Below the pieces are notes generated by a model. That model saw only the letters and a program-made list of their open reading frames with translations. It was not told the DNA's origin and did not search any database. Shown piece after piece: positions 7,564-15,777 of a DNA stretch of 22,406 nucleotides; the first letter of the stretch is position 1, and every line of letters starts with the position of its first letter. The DNA lies in contig JAKQPS010000045.1 of the NCBI GenBank assembly GCA_029564595.1, positions 1 to 22,406 on the forward strand, written 5' to 3'. The stretch comes from a bacterium (lineage in GTDB: Bacteria > UBP15 > UBA6099). The position numbers and the translations under genes are program-made.

Positions 7564-7592
7564 ATTTTACCCAAACCTTCACTGTCTGAAAA
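7564..7592 (-). promoter_or_regulatory. Predicted promoter of the outer-membrane protein gene
   Basis: On the minus strand TTTTCA (7587-7592) is followed after 17 bases by TAAAAT (7564-7569). The start would lie near 7557, about ten bases before the ATG at 7547. As with the TetR gene, the leader would be very short and lack a ribosome binding site. Moderate consensus match only. Confidence 0.4.
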
Positions 7593-7659
7593 GAGAGGGT
7601 TTCCCGCGCGGGCGCAAGCATACAATCTGACGGGATGGATTATTGTTAATGGCAGGTAT

Positions 7660-7665
7660 TATAAT
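7660..7665 (+). promoter_or_regulatory. Possible -10 box upstream of the acyl-CoA synthetase gene
   Basis: A perfect TATAAT stands 61 bases before the ATG at 7727, but the bases 17 upstream (GGATTA) are a poor -35. The ribosome binding site AGGAG at 7710-7714 lies 12 bases from the ATG, which is longer than usual. Confidence 0.3.
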
Positions 7666-7726
7666 TCGGTATCTCGGAGAGCGGCGGAGATGACGCCGCA
7701 AAAAAGCATAGGAGCTATGACTTAGA

Positions 7727-9805
7727 ATGCGCAAGCTGTTCTATCCTGACTCGGTCGCTGTGATCGGGGTTTCGGACAGGCCGGACAACATCGCGGGCAA
7801 CGTTGTACGGAACCTAATCAACTGGAAGTATCCGGGCGCGGTGCATGCCGTGAACCCGAAAGGCGGGCGGGCGTTCGACATGAGGATCCACGAGTCTCTG
7901 CGCGACATTCCCGGGGAAGTGGACGTCGCGGTGGTTCTGACGCCGGCGCGCGTGCTGCCGGGGATATTGGAAGACGCGCATGAAAAAGGCGTGGAATATT
8001 TGTGCGTCGAGAGCGCGGGGTTTTCCGAGCTTGGGGCGGAAGGGGAAAATCTGGCGAATGAAATCACTCTGAAAGCCGCCGGATACGGAATAAAATTCGT
8101 CGGCCCGAACGGGCTTGGAGTCATCAACGCCGAGAAAAGACTTTGTCTGCCGTTCTCGTCGCTGACCCGGTGGGAAGCGGGGCCGGTGTCTGTCATCGCG
8201 CAGAGCGGCGGGGTGGGGATGTCGCTGCTGGTGGGCATGCAGGAGCACAACGTCGCGGCCAATAAATTTGTGTCAATGGGCAACAAGTATTCTCTGGACG
8301 AAGTGGATTTTTTAAAGTATTTCATCGAGGACGAAAGCACAAAGGCGGTATTGATATATTTAGAGGGGATGAGCAGGGGCAGGGAGTTCGCGGATGTCGC
8401 GGCAAAAACGGACAAGCCGATACTGTTGTACAAGGCGAACACCACCGAAACGGGCGCGCGGCGCGCGATGTCCCACACCGCGGCGATGGCCAACGACGAT
8501 GATGTTCTGGACGCTGTTATCAAGAGAGCGGGAGTGATACGAGTCCGCTCGCTGGACCATCTTATGCAGTTTATCCCGATGTTTCTGAGGCCGAAGTTTA
8601 CGGGCCGGGGCATATCGATAGTGTCCCCCGCCGGAGGGTTCACGGTAATAGCGGCCGACCGCGCGGAAGAGAGCGGGTTCAAATTTCCGGAGCTTTCAGC
8701 GGAGACGGAAGAAACGCTGAGGGAAAAGGCGAGGGCGGGAGTAATAAAAATCGGCAACCCGGTGGATTTGGGAGACGCGTTGAGCACGGACACGCAGGTG
8801 TTGGCGGTTGACCTCACGCTGTCTCAAGAAGACATCGCGGGTTGTATGTACGTCACGGCGCGGCGGCAGGCTGGGAACTACACCGGGCCGTTTTCATCGA
8901 TGTTGCGAAACCCGGTTCCAGAGCTTGAAGAGCTATCGGACAAGAGGGGCAAGCCGGTCGCGGCCGTCTTCGTCGGACCTGCAAAGATGGCGGCGGAATT
9001 CAGAGAGAGCGCAAAGCTTCCGGTGTATAGCTCGATAGACGCGGCGACGGAGGCGATGGCCGCGTGGCGCGATTATTGTTTGAGGCCGAAGCCGCGCGGG
9101 CGATGCGGCGAGGTCCGCATGTCCGAAGAATTTACAGATATTGAGGAATCGATAAAACCCGGTTATGTGTCAGGAGCTAAGGCATTCGGATTGTTGAGGG
9201 CGGCGGGCGTTCCGGTGGTTGAATTCGAGGAAGTTTCCGACGAGGACGGCGCGGTTGAAGCGGCTTCGCGGATGGGGTATCCCGTCGCGATGAAAGTGGC
9301 TTCGGAGAAAATCGTCCACAAGACCGAATCGGGAGGCATAGCGCTGGGAATACGGAATGAAGCGGAATGCCGGGCTGCTTATGCGAGGTTGAAGAAAATA
9401 ATTGACGAGAGCGGAGCGTCAGGCTGCGTGCTCGCGCAGAAGATGGCCGGCCCCGGGGTGGAAGTGATAGTGGGAGCAAAACGAGACCCCCATTTCGGGC
9501 CTGTAGTCATGTTCGGTTTGGGCGGCGTTTTTGTTGAGATGATGAAAGACGTGGTCTTCCGGCCCGCGCCGGTTGATTTCGAAGAGGCGCTTGATATGAC
9601 CGCCGGGATCAAAGCGGCGGGGATGTTGCGGGGAGCGCGCGGTCTGCCGAAATCGGATTTAAAAGCGCTGGCGGAGGCGATAGCAGCCGCAAGCAGGCTG
9701 GCGGCAGGGAGCCGACGGATAGCTGAGTTGGACATCAATCCCCTGATTGTTTTTCCCGAAGGAGAAGGTTGCGCGGCGGTAGACGCCCGGATGATTCTGG
9801 AATGA
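7727..9805 (+). CDS. NDP-forming acetyl/acyl-CoA synthetase, fused alpha and beta domains
   Basis: Enzymes of this family (EC 6.2.1.13 type) convert acyl-CoA, ADP and phosphate to acid, CoA and ATP. They serve substrate-level phosphorylation in archaea and anaerobic bacteria. The 692 residues comprise a CoA-binding Rossmann domain (about 1-130, with VAVIGVSDRPDN at the start and FVGPNGLG near 124-131) and two succinyl-CoA-ligase-like domains (about 150-450). The phosphohistidine is probably His250 in RRAMSHTAAM. A C-terminal ATP-grasp domain (about 475-690) has YPVAMKVASEKIVHKTESGG, MFGLGGVFVE and ELDINPL. Length and order fit the single-chain alpha-beta form. The acyl substrate cannot be told from sequence. 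It stands alone between a divergent outer-membrane protein gene and the sensor kinase gene 96 bases downstream, so its operon membership is unclear. Confidence 0.92.
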   Translation: MRKLFYPDSVAVIGVSDRPDNIAGNVVRNLINWKYPGAVHAVNPKGGRAFDMRIHESLRDIPGEVDVAVVLTPARVLPGILEDAHEKGVEYLCVESAGFSELGAEGENLANEITLKAAGYGIKFVGPNGLGVINAEKRLCLPFSSLTRWEAGPVSVIAQSGGVGMSLLVGMQEHNVAANKFVSMGNKYSLDEVDFLKYFIEDESTKAVLIYLEGMSRGREFADVAAKTDKPILLYKANTTETGARRAMSHTAAMANDDDVLDAVIKRAGVIRVRSLDHLMQFIPMFLRPKFTGRGISIVSPAGGFTVIAADRAEESGFKFPELSAETEETLREKARAGVIKIGNPVDLGDALSTDTQVLAVDLTLSQEDIAGCMYVTARRQAGNYTGPFSSMLRNPVPELEELSDKRGKPVAAVFVGPAKMAAEFRESAKLPVYSSIDAATEAMAAWRDYCLRPKPRGRCGEVRMSEEFTDIEESIKPGYVSGAKAFGLLRAAGVPVVEFEEVSDEDGAVEAASRMGYPVAMKVASEKIVHKTESGGIALGIRNEAECRAAYARLKKIIDESGASGCVLAQKMAGPGVEVIVGAKRDPHFGPVVMFGLGGVFVEMMKDVVFRPAPVDFEEALDMTAGIKAAGMLRGARGLPKSDLKALAEAIAAASRLAAGSRRIAELDINPLIVFPEGEGCAAVDARMILE

Positions 9806-9901
9806 CGCTTGCGGGCGGGGATTGAGAGTTTTTTTCCTTGCCTGCGCGGACGGGCGCGCCGCATGCGCTTATAATACCGACAGGTTGAGTGGAGCGGCGT
9901 C

Positions 9902-11479
9902 ATGTTGAGGCGAAGCATCGGGTTCAAACTCATTATTCTGATAATAGCTTTCTCGTCCGCGTGTTTAACCGTGTTTGTTTATTTTCTTCAAAAGGAACTC
10001 AGCGCGCAGCACAAAGACGACCTTATGTCTCAGGCGCATGAGATCGGGGACAGAGTAAGCAGAGACATCAGAGACGGCATGCTGCTGCACGGAGATTCCG
10101 ACACGCGGCGCACTCTGGAGAGCATCGGTTATCAGGCGATAGTAAGAAAAGTGCGGATACTCGACAATAAAGGAGTCATAGCGGCGTCGACGGACGAAGC
10201 CGAAGAGGGAAGAAAAGTGGCGCTTGAGGACCCGTCGTGCGCGCGATGCCACGCCAAACAGGGAGCGGAAGGCTGGAAGATGGGCGAGGGCGACATAAGC
10301 GAATGCGTTATTAAAACAGATACGGGAGAGCGCATCGCCAACGTCGCGATACCGATTCCCAACAGGCCGAACTGTCAGACATCGCTATGTCACGCGGGAG
10401 AAAGAGGCGCGAAAACATTGGGCTTGGTTGTCGTGGAGATAAGTCTTGAAAGCGTCTATCACAGGCTTAGCGACCGCTTGAGAAAAAACATTGCATTCGC
10501 GATTATTCTAGTAGCCGGACTTTCTGCCGTCGGAAGCGCTTTTATTTACTGGATGATATATCTGCCGCTCAGAAAGATAATAAGCGGAACAAAGGCCGTC
10601 GCGGCTGGAAGGCTTAACGAGCCTATCGATATAGGCAATAAAAGAGATGAAATCGGATACCTCGCCCGGTCTTTCAACAAAATGACGGAAAGAATAAGGG
10701 ACATGACCGGGCATTTGAACAGGATGAACGTCGAGCTTGAGCACAAGGTCGAGGAACGCACTCTCGAATTAAAGAAAACGCAGGAAAGCGTGATGCAGTC
10801 GGAGAAGCTGGCGTCTCTCGGTCTTATGGCCGCCGCCATCGCGCACGAAATCAACAACCCGCTCACAGCGGTGTTGACATACAGCGCGCTGTTGGCCAAG
10901 CAGGCTCCCGAAGGCTCGGAAACCAAAGAAGACCTCGAAGTGATAGTGTCCGAGACAACCCGATGCAGGTCTATCGTCAGAGGACTTCTGGACTTTGCCC
11001 GCGAAACGGAGTTCAGACAGAAATCGGTCAATATCAATCAGCTTCTCGAAGAGACGATAGCGTTGCTCAAGCATCAGGTGATGTTTCAGGATATAGATAT
11101 CGTTAGAAACATGGCCGCTTATCTGCCGGACACAATAATGGACGCGGATCAGGTCAAGCAGGTGTTCATAAACATGATGCTGAACGCGGCGGACGCGATG
11201 CCGAGCGGCGGCAAACTTTTCGTCAGGACTTCCTCGGACTACATCCAGAACGAGATAACGATAGAGTTCACGGACACCGGGGTAGGCATCCCCGAAAGAG
11301 ACGTAAAAAGAGTATTCGACCCGTTCTTCACAACGAAGGAAAAAGGGCGCGGAACGGGGTTGGGGCTGTCGGTGTCGTACGGCATCGTGCAGAGGCACGG
11401 CGGCGCCATTGATGTTAAAAGCAGGGTTGGGCAGGGGACGACTTTCATGATAACATTCCCGGTCGACAATACGCAGTGA
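9902..11479 (+). CDS. Membrane sensor histidine kinase with periplasmic c-type haem motifs
   Basis: This 525-residue kinase has a first membrane helix at about 8-28, a periplasmic domain to about 195 and a second helix at about 197-222. A HAMP domain (about 222-275) and a short coiled coil (275-300) follow. The HisKA phosphoacceptor is His315 in AHEINNPL. The ATPase domain has the N box around NMMLNAADAM, DTGVGIP and GTGLGLS. The periplasmic part holds CARCH (Cys113-Cys116-His117), a canonical c-haem attachment motif, and a CX4CH motif (Cys158-Cys163-His164) of the kind known from multihaem cytochromes. One or two covalent haems, and so redox or gas sensing, are therefore inferred. GGAG lies seven bases before the ATG, and TATAAT stands at 9870-9875 without a good -35. 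The NtrC-type gene 13 bases downstream is the expected partner. Confidence 0.92.
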   Translation: MLRRSIGFKLIILIIAFSSACLTVFVYFLQKELSAQHKDDLMSQAHEIGDRVSRDIRDGMLLHGDSDTRRTLESIGYQAIVRKVRILDNKGVIAASTDEAEEGRKVALEDPSCARCHAKQGAEGWKMGEGDISECVIKTDTGERIANVAIPIPNRPNCQTSLCHAGERGAKTLGLVVVEISLESVYHRLSDRLRKNIAFAIILVAGLSAVGSAFIYWMIYLPLRKIISGTKAVAAGRLNEPIDIGNKRDEIGYLARSFNKMTERIRDMTGHLNRMNVELEHKVEERTLELKKTQESVMQSEKLASLGLMAAAIAHEINNPLTAVLTYSALLAKQAPEGSETKEDLEVIVSETTRCRSIVRGLLDFARETEFRQKSVNINQLLEETIALLKHQVMFQDIDIVRNMAAYLPDTIMDADQVKQVFINMMLNAADAMPSGGKLFVRTSSDYIQNEITIEFTDTGVGIPERDVKRVFDPFFTTKEKGRGTGLGLSVSYGIVQRHGGAIDVKSRVGQGTTFMITFPVDNTQ

Positions 11480-11492
11480 GCGGAGGCGCGGC

Positions 11493-12905
11493 ATGGCCGC
11501 AAGACCACGGATACTTGTAATAGACGACGAGCCGACAGTATGCAAAAGCGTGTCTAAAATCCTTACGCCCGAAGGATTCGATGTGGACATGGAGACGGAG
11601 CCGAAAGAGGGCCTCGTCAAAGCCGTGTCTGGGGCCTACGACCTTGTGATAACGGACATAAAGATGCCCGGAATCAGCGGCATCGACATACTCCGGATAG
11701 TTAAAGAAGAATCTCCGTGGACGTGCGTGATTGTGATAACCGGCTATTCGACCGTCGGTTCGGCGGTGGAGGCTATGAAGGAGGGCGCTTTCGACTACGT
11801 GCCGAAGCCTTTCACCCCTGACGAGCTTTCCCTAGTCGTGAAGCGCGCTTTCGAAAAAAAGATACTAATCGAGGAAAACAGATATCTTCGCGGAGAGATC
11901 GAGGACAAGTACAAGCTCGACAGAATGGTGGGCAAGAGCGGCGTGATGCAGCACATCTTCAAGCTGGTGAACATCGTGTCGCCGACCAACAGCGCCGCCC
12001 TGATTTACGGCGAGAGCGGAACGGGCAAGGAGATGGTGGCCCGCGCGGTTCATTACAACAGCCCGCGCTCGAAGAAAAGATTCGTCCCTGTGGACTGCAA
12101 CGCGCTGGCTGACAACCTTTTTGAGAGCGAGATGTTCGGGCATGAAAGAGGGGCCTTCACAGGGGCGGTGCGGGAGAAAAAGGGCCTTATCGAAGAAGCG
12201 GACGGAGGCACTCTTTTTCTAGATGAAATCTCCAATATCAGCCTCGACGCGCAGGCGAAACTCCTTCGCGCCCTCGAATCTCGCGAGGTCAAACATGTGG
12301 GCGGCGCGGAATTGAAGCGAGTCGATTTCAGGCTTATATGCGCCACCAACAAAGACTTGATGAAGATGGTTCAGGAGGGAACGTTCAGAGAGGACCTTTA
12401 CTACAGAATAAACGTGTTTCCCATAAACCTGCCTCCTTTGCGCAAGCGTCCGGAAGACATACCGATGCTGGCCGCGCATTTTCTGAAGAACTTCGCCTCG
12501 GAAACCGCCAAGAATATCACAGGGATCGACCGGGACGCGATGGACCTGCTGGCCGGGCATGACTGGCCGGGCAACGTGCGCGAGTTGAAAAACGTGATAG
12601 AGAGAATAGTGATAATGACATTCAGCGACACGGTCTCGCGCCGAACGGTGGCGGAGATATTGGGCAAAGCAGCCGGCGCTGAAGAGAACGAGGCGGCCCC
12701 TGAGAATAACGAGGAGTTGAAAGAGGCCCGGCGGGCGGCGAAAAAACAGGCGGTCGAGGAAATCGAAAAGAAATTCGTGATCAACGCTCTCAAAAAATCC
12801 GGCTGGAACATCACCAAAGCCGCAAGAGAAACAGGAATGCAAAGACAGAATTTTCAAGCCTTGGCAAGCAAATTCAAAATAGAGGCCGAAGACGACGAGC
12901 AGTGA
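11493..12905 (+). CDS. NtrC-family sigma54-dependent response regulator
   Basis: The 470-residue protein has three domains. The receiver (1-122) has acidic residues Asp11 and Asp12, phosphoacceptor Asp55 in ITDIKMPG, and Lys105 in VPKPF. The AAA+ domain (about 145-380) has Walker A GESGTGKE (173-180), the sigma54-contacting loop GAFTGA (220-225), Walker B LFLDEI (241-246) and an arginine-finger region at FREDLYYRINVFPINLPPLR. The C-terminal Fis-type helix-turn-helix (about 438-461) reads WNITKAARETGMQRQNFQAL. All elements needed to activate sigma54 promoters are intact. The ribosome binding site GGAGG lies six bases before the ATG. It follows the haem-motif kinase by 13 bases, so that kinase is its probable phosphodonor. 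Its targets are unknown. Confidence 0.96.
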   Translation: MAARPRILVIDDEPTVCKSVSKILTPEGFDVDMETEPKEGLVKAVSGAYDLVITDIKMPGISGIDILRIVKEESPWTCVIVITGYSTVGSAVEAMKEGAFDYVPKPFTPDELSLVVKRAFEKKILIEENRYLRGEIEDKYKLDRMVGKSGVMQHIFKLVNIVSPTNSAALIYGESGTGKEMVARAVHYNSPRSKKRFVPVDCNALADNLFESEMFGHERGAFTGAVREKKGLIEEADGGTLFLDEISNISLDAQAKLLRALESREVKHVGGAELKRVDFRLICATNKDLMKMVQEGTFREDLYYRINVFPINLPPLRKRPEDIPMLAAHFLKNFASETAKNITGIDRDAMDLLAGHDWPGNVRELKNVIERIVIMTFSDTVSRRTVAEILGKAAGAEENEAAPENNEELKEARRAAKKQAVEEIEKKFVINALKKSGWNITKAARETGMQRQNFQALASKFKIEAEDDEQ

Positions 12906-12944
12906 CGGAGCCGCCGCGCGGCTCTCAAATTCACACGGAAGGAC

Positions 12945-13844
12945 GTGCGAACTGTGGCGGATAGAAGAAAAGCTCTCGTAATAGACGACGAGCCGCTGGT
13001 CTGCAGAAGCGTAAAAAAAATCTTGGCCATTGAGGAAATCGACACAGACATCGCGACATCGGGTCGCGAAGGGCTTGTGATGGCGCGCAACTCGAAATAC
13101 GACATGTTGCTGGTGGACGTGAAGATGCCTGAAATGAACGGATACGCCGTGGTGAGGATGATGCGGGAAATCCAGCCGACCCTTCCAATCATCGTTATTT
13201 CAGGATACAACACCCCGCACACGCGCGAACAGGCATTCACCAGCGGGGCGAACGAATTTGTTCCGAAACCGTTCCTGCCGGAGGAAATCAGAGATGTCGC
13301 TCTGAAACTTCTCAAAGGCATGGGAACCGATAAGGCGAAGGCGGACGCCTCCGCGGAAAGCGGGAGCGGCTCTGATTCCGCGCCGGGCTCCGCTTCGAAA
13401 CGGGACGCAAAATCGGCGATAGGCTATGCCTGCGTCAATCAGTCCGGCTCGCATGACGCGCTTTCTGCCGAAGAACAGAAGAAGCTGATTTGCAGATTCG
13501 CGGATTCATCCGGGATGACTATTTCCTCAGTCTATGAGGATACCGAGGCGGGCGTTCAGGCCATAAAACGGCCCGCGTTGCTAAGGATACTCGACACCGA
13601 AACAACCCCCGGAACGGTGATCGTCGGAGAAATTTGCTGCGTCGGGAAGAACCGCCGGGAACTCCGCGACACTCTTGAAGCCCTTGACGCCGCCGGGATG
13701 AAACTTGTCTCCGCGTCGGAAAAAATGGACCACCTGTCCCAATTCGTGCGCATGTGGTATGAAGACAGAGAAGCGGCGCGGCGGGAAGAAGCGGAAGAGT
13801 CGAAGGATAGCGGCGGCGCCGCCGCAGCGCCGCCGGACGTTTGA
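12945..13844 (+). CDS. Receiver domain fused to a serine-recombinase-like domain lacking the catalytic Ser
   Basis: Residues 7-125 are a complete receiver domain: Asp14 and Asp15, phosphoacceptor Asp58 in LLVDVKMPEMNG, Ser86, and Lys108 in VPKPF. A Ser/Ala/Gly-rich linker (about 128-155) leads to residues 157-260, which read as a resolvase/invertase N-terminal fold. IGYACVNQ replaces the family's GYARVS, AEEQKKLICRFADSSGM matches helix A, and VYEDTEAGVQAIKRPAL matches the 'ED-x-GS...RPAL' stretch. TVIVGEICCVGKNRRELRDT stands where 'VVxKLDRLSRS' is expected, followed by AAGMKLVSASE. The catalytic Ser is Asn165, the neighbouring Arg is Cys163, and the Asp-Arg-Leu-x-Arg group is lost, so recombination should be impossible. 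There is no recombinase DNA-binding tail, only a charged low-complexity end. The start is GTG at 12945; a second GTG stands at 12954. It lies 39 bases after the NtrC-type gene. Confidence 0.88.
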   Translation: MRTVADRRKALVIDDEPLVCRSVKKILAIEEIDTDIATSGREGLVMARNSKYDMLLVDVKMPEMNGYAVVRMMREIQPTLPIIVISGYNTPHTREQAFTSGANEFVPKPFLPEEIRDVALKLLKGMGTDKAKADASAESGSGSDSAPGSASKRDAKSAIGYACVNQSGSHDALSAEEQKKLICRFADSSGMTISSVYEDTEAGVQAIKRPALLRILDTETTPGTVIVGEICCVGKNRRELRDTLEALDAAGMKLVSASEKMDHLSQFVRMWYEDREAARREEAEESKDSGGAAAAPPDV

Positions 13845-13891
13845 AGGAAGGAAGCAGGCGGGTTTTTAATCGAAATCTGGAGATATGAAAA

Positions 13892-15628
13892 ATGATATTG
13901 CAAGACGCGCTATCGTGCGGCATCCCTTGGGCCGAGTCAAGAAAACTGGTTTACAGGAACGCTCCCGAATCATGCAGGGATATGTTCAGCGAAGACGGCC
14001 AGTTCAGCGACGTTGAGCCTTTCACGCCGGTGGAGATGGACGCGCTGAAGGATTTGCCCTCTCTCGTTTCGATTATGACGGAGCCGGAGAACTACGTGAC
14101 GGGAATAAAGTCGGGCGCGCGGCTCGGCGACGCGCGGCTGAACTGGCACGCCGGTTTGATAGAGACCTCCGCAAGCGCGGAATTCCTATGGCTCGACCTG
14201 CGCGAGCTTCAGATAAAAATAATGTATCAGAATACCTTCAGGGGGCTTCTGCAGAGGGATGAGCATTCCACGGACCAGATTGCGGAGATGTTCAGATACT
14301 ACAACAGGGCTTTGCACACTTTCAGACGCCTGAAATTCATCCGGTGGACAAAGATCGCGGTGCGCGACGGCAGGGCGAGAATCTTCATATACAACGAACA
14401 GTCGCCGTATCCTAACCAAAGGGCGCAGTTGTTGCTGGAACGCTCCTTTTTCTCAAACCGCCCGGCGGAGTGCGAGATGCTGGACGAGGAAAGGTGGCAG
14501 GATGCGTGGCCTCATGTCCGTAAAAGGATAGAGTTCTGGAGACTCGAAGAAAGCGGTGAGCTTACGGACGACTATCTCGACGAAGCGATACGCTCCGACG
14601 ACAAGGTTCTGGCGGCGTGGGCGGGCGGATATATGCGGCGCGCGGGAGACCCGCTCGTTGTGGAACGGATCCGCGAGCAGATAGTGGGAGCTCCCGCCGA
14701 GGAGGCGCGCGCCTCGATACGAGCCGCCGGAAGGCTGTGGCTCAACGAACTCGAAAACGATGTCATGGCCCAATACAACAGGCACGGCAACTCCGTCGGC
14801 CCGGCGGTCGCCGACTACATAGGAGCCATCGGCCTCACAGGTCGGACTTTCCTTCCGAAGATACTCCGCACCATGACCCGTCGCGGCGATTTGGCCACTA
14901 TCATGGCCGCCGTGGCCGCGATGCGCTCCTTCCCGCACACTGCGGAGGCAAAGGCTCTGCCGGAGAGCCTTGAGCTTCTGCTCAAGCTTTCGGGCGACAT
15001 GGAATCAGTTGTAGAAAGGTTCCCCGGAATCGCGTCAGACCTCTACACGGCGAAGGAACCGCGGCGGTCGGCCCGGCCTCTGACGCTCGAAATCCTCCGC
15101 GCATCTGCCGCCGGGGCGATAATCGAAACAACAGCTCAAAGCGCGGACGAACAGACTTTCGCCGCAGTCACAAGCTTCATCCCTTTCGACTCTCAACTCT
15201 TGGACAAATTGCTCGAAGAAATCGAAACGAGCATCCGGACGGACGCGTCGCCGTATCTGCTGGGTCTCTTGCGCGCGGCGTCGGACACATCGAAGAAATG
15301 GGCCGGTGGCCTGCCCGCCACCCGCCGCATGGTCATTATCGCCCGCACTCTCATGAGAGTGAACAAGCCGGAGGACCGGTTCCAGCTTCTCGTCGAGGCC
15401 CTGCCGTTTCTGGCCGCTCACGTCGGCTCTTTCCACAAAGACTGCAACCTTGAATTCTGCTTCCACGTGGACAATCTCCCTATGGAGCCACTGATTTCTC
15501 TCAGGTCCATACTCAAGGGGTTGCCGGACGAGGCGGACATTGTGGACAGACTAATATCGAGGGGCGGGTTCAGCGACAAAGAGAAGTTTCTTGTAAGCGA
15601 GATGGCGGTCGACCGGCAGGGCTTTTAA
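13892..15628 (+). CDS. Uncharacterised 578-residue helical protein (possible HEAT-like repeats)
   Basis: I do not recognise a family. There is no signal peptide or membrane segment, so it is predicted cytoplasmic. Residues 1-220 are mixed and rich in aromatic residues, with a helical stretch around 105-150 and a likely beta hairpin near 152-168. From about 225 to 350 pairs of amphipathic helices (such as DEAIRSDDKVLAAWAGGYMR and VMAQYNRHGNSVGPAVADYI) resemble HEAT or ARM repeats, though this is an impression, not a family match. The C-terminal part stays helical and includes HKDCNLEFCFHVDN, a Cys/His-rich patch. GGAG lies nine bases before the ATG, and the gene starts 47 bases after the receiver-resolvase gene in the same direction. 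Co-transcription is likely, and it may be the effector or partner of the cluster. Codon use looks like its neighbours. Confidence 0.8.
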   Translation: MILQDALSCGIPWAESRKLVYRNAPESCRDMFSEDGQFSDVEPFTPVEMDALKDLPSLVSIMTEPENYVTGIKSGARLGDARLNWHAGLIETSASAEFLWLDLRELQIKIMYQNTFRGLLQRDEHSTDQIAEMFRYYNRALHTFRRLKFIRWTKIAVRDGRARIFIYNEQSPYPNQRAQLLLERSFFSNRPAECEMLDEERWQDAWPHVRKRIEFWRLEESGELTDDYLDEAIRSDDKVLAAWAGGYMRRAGDPLVVERIREQIVGAPAEEARASIRAAGRLWLNELENDVMAQYNRHGNSVGPAVADYIGAIGLTGRTFLPKILRTMTRRGDLATIMAAVAAMRSFPHTAEAKALPESLELLLKLSGDMESVVERFPGIASDLYTAKEPRRSARPLTLEILRASAAGAIIETTAQSADEQTFAAVTSFIPFDSQLLDKLLEEIETSIRTDASPYLLGLLRAASDTSKKWAGGLPATRRMVIIARTLMRVNKPEDRFQLLVEALPFLAAHVGSFHKDCNLEFCFHVDNLPMEPLISLRSILKGLPDEADIVDRLISRGGFSDKEKFLVSEMAVDRQGF

Positions 15629-15676
15629 CCTGATTCAACTTGCCTCCTTTGCGTTTTGAAAAATCCGCCGCCCACC

Positions 15677-15705
15677 TTTACTTCCTATTTCTATTCGGAT
15701 AGAAT
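15677..15705 (+). promoter_or_regulatory. Predicted promoter of the secreted TPR protein gene
   Basis: TTTACT (15677-15682) is followed after 17 bases by TAGAAT (15700-15705). A small perfect inverted repeat, AATTC then ACAT then GAATT (15703-15716), overlaps the -10 box and expected start. The surrounding 15629-15777 gap is unusually AT-rich for this window. Confidence 0.4.
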
Positions 15706-15777
15706 TCACATGAATTAGTTGCATTTTTTGTGATATTTATGTTGTTTCAAACATTATATAGACATAGGCGGCGAGCG

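Noticed and set aside
7741-8817. 358-codon minus-strand open frame inside the acyl-CoA synthetase gene
   Set aside because: Its composition is that of a shadow frame of a GC-rich gene, with no domain and no ribosome binding site, while the plus-strand protein is unmistakable.
10769-11620. 283-codon minus-strand open frame across the kinase and regulator genes
   Set aside because: It spans the junction of two clearly real plus-strand genes and has no recognisable motif.
12945-13844. Active site-specific recombinase or mobile-element origin for the receiver fusion gene
   Set aside because: The catalytic Ser and surrounding arginines are missing, there is no DNA-binding tail, and no inverted repeats or recombination sites flank the gene.
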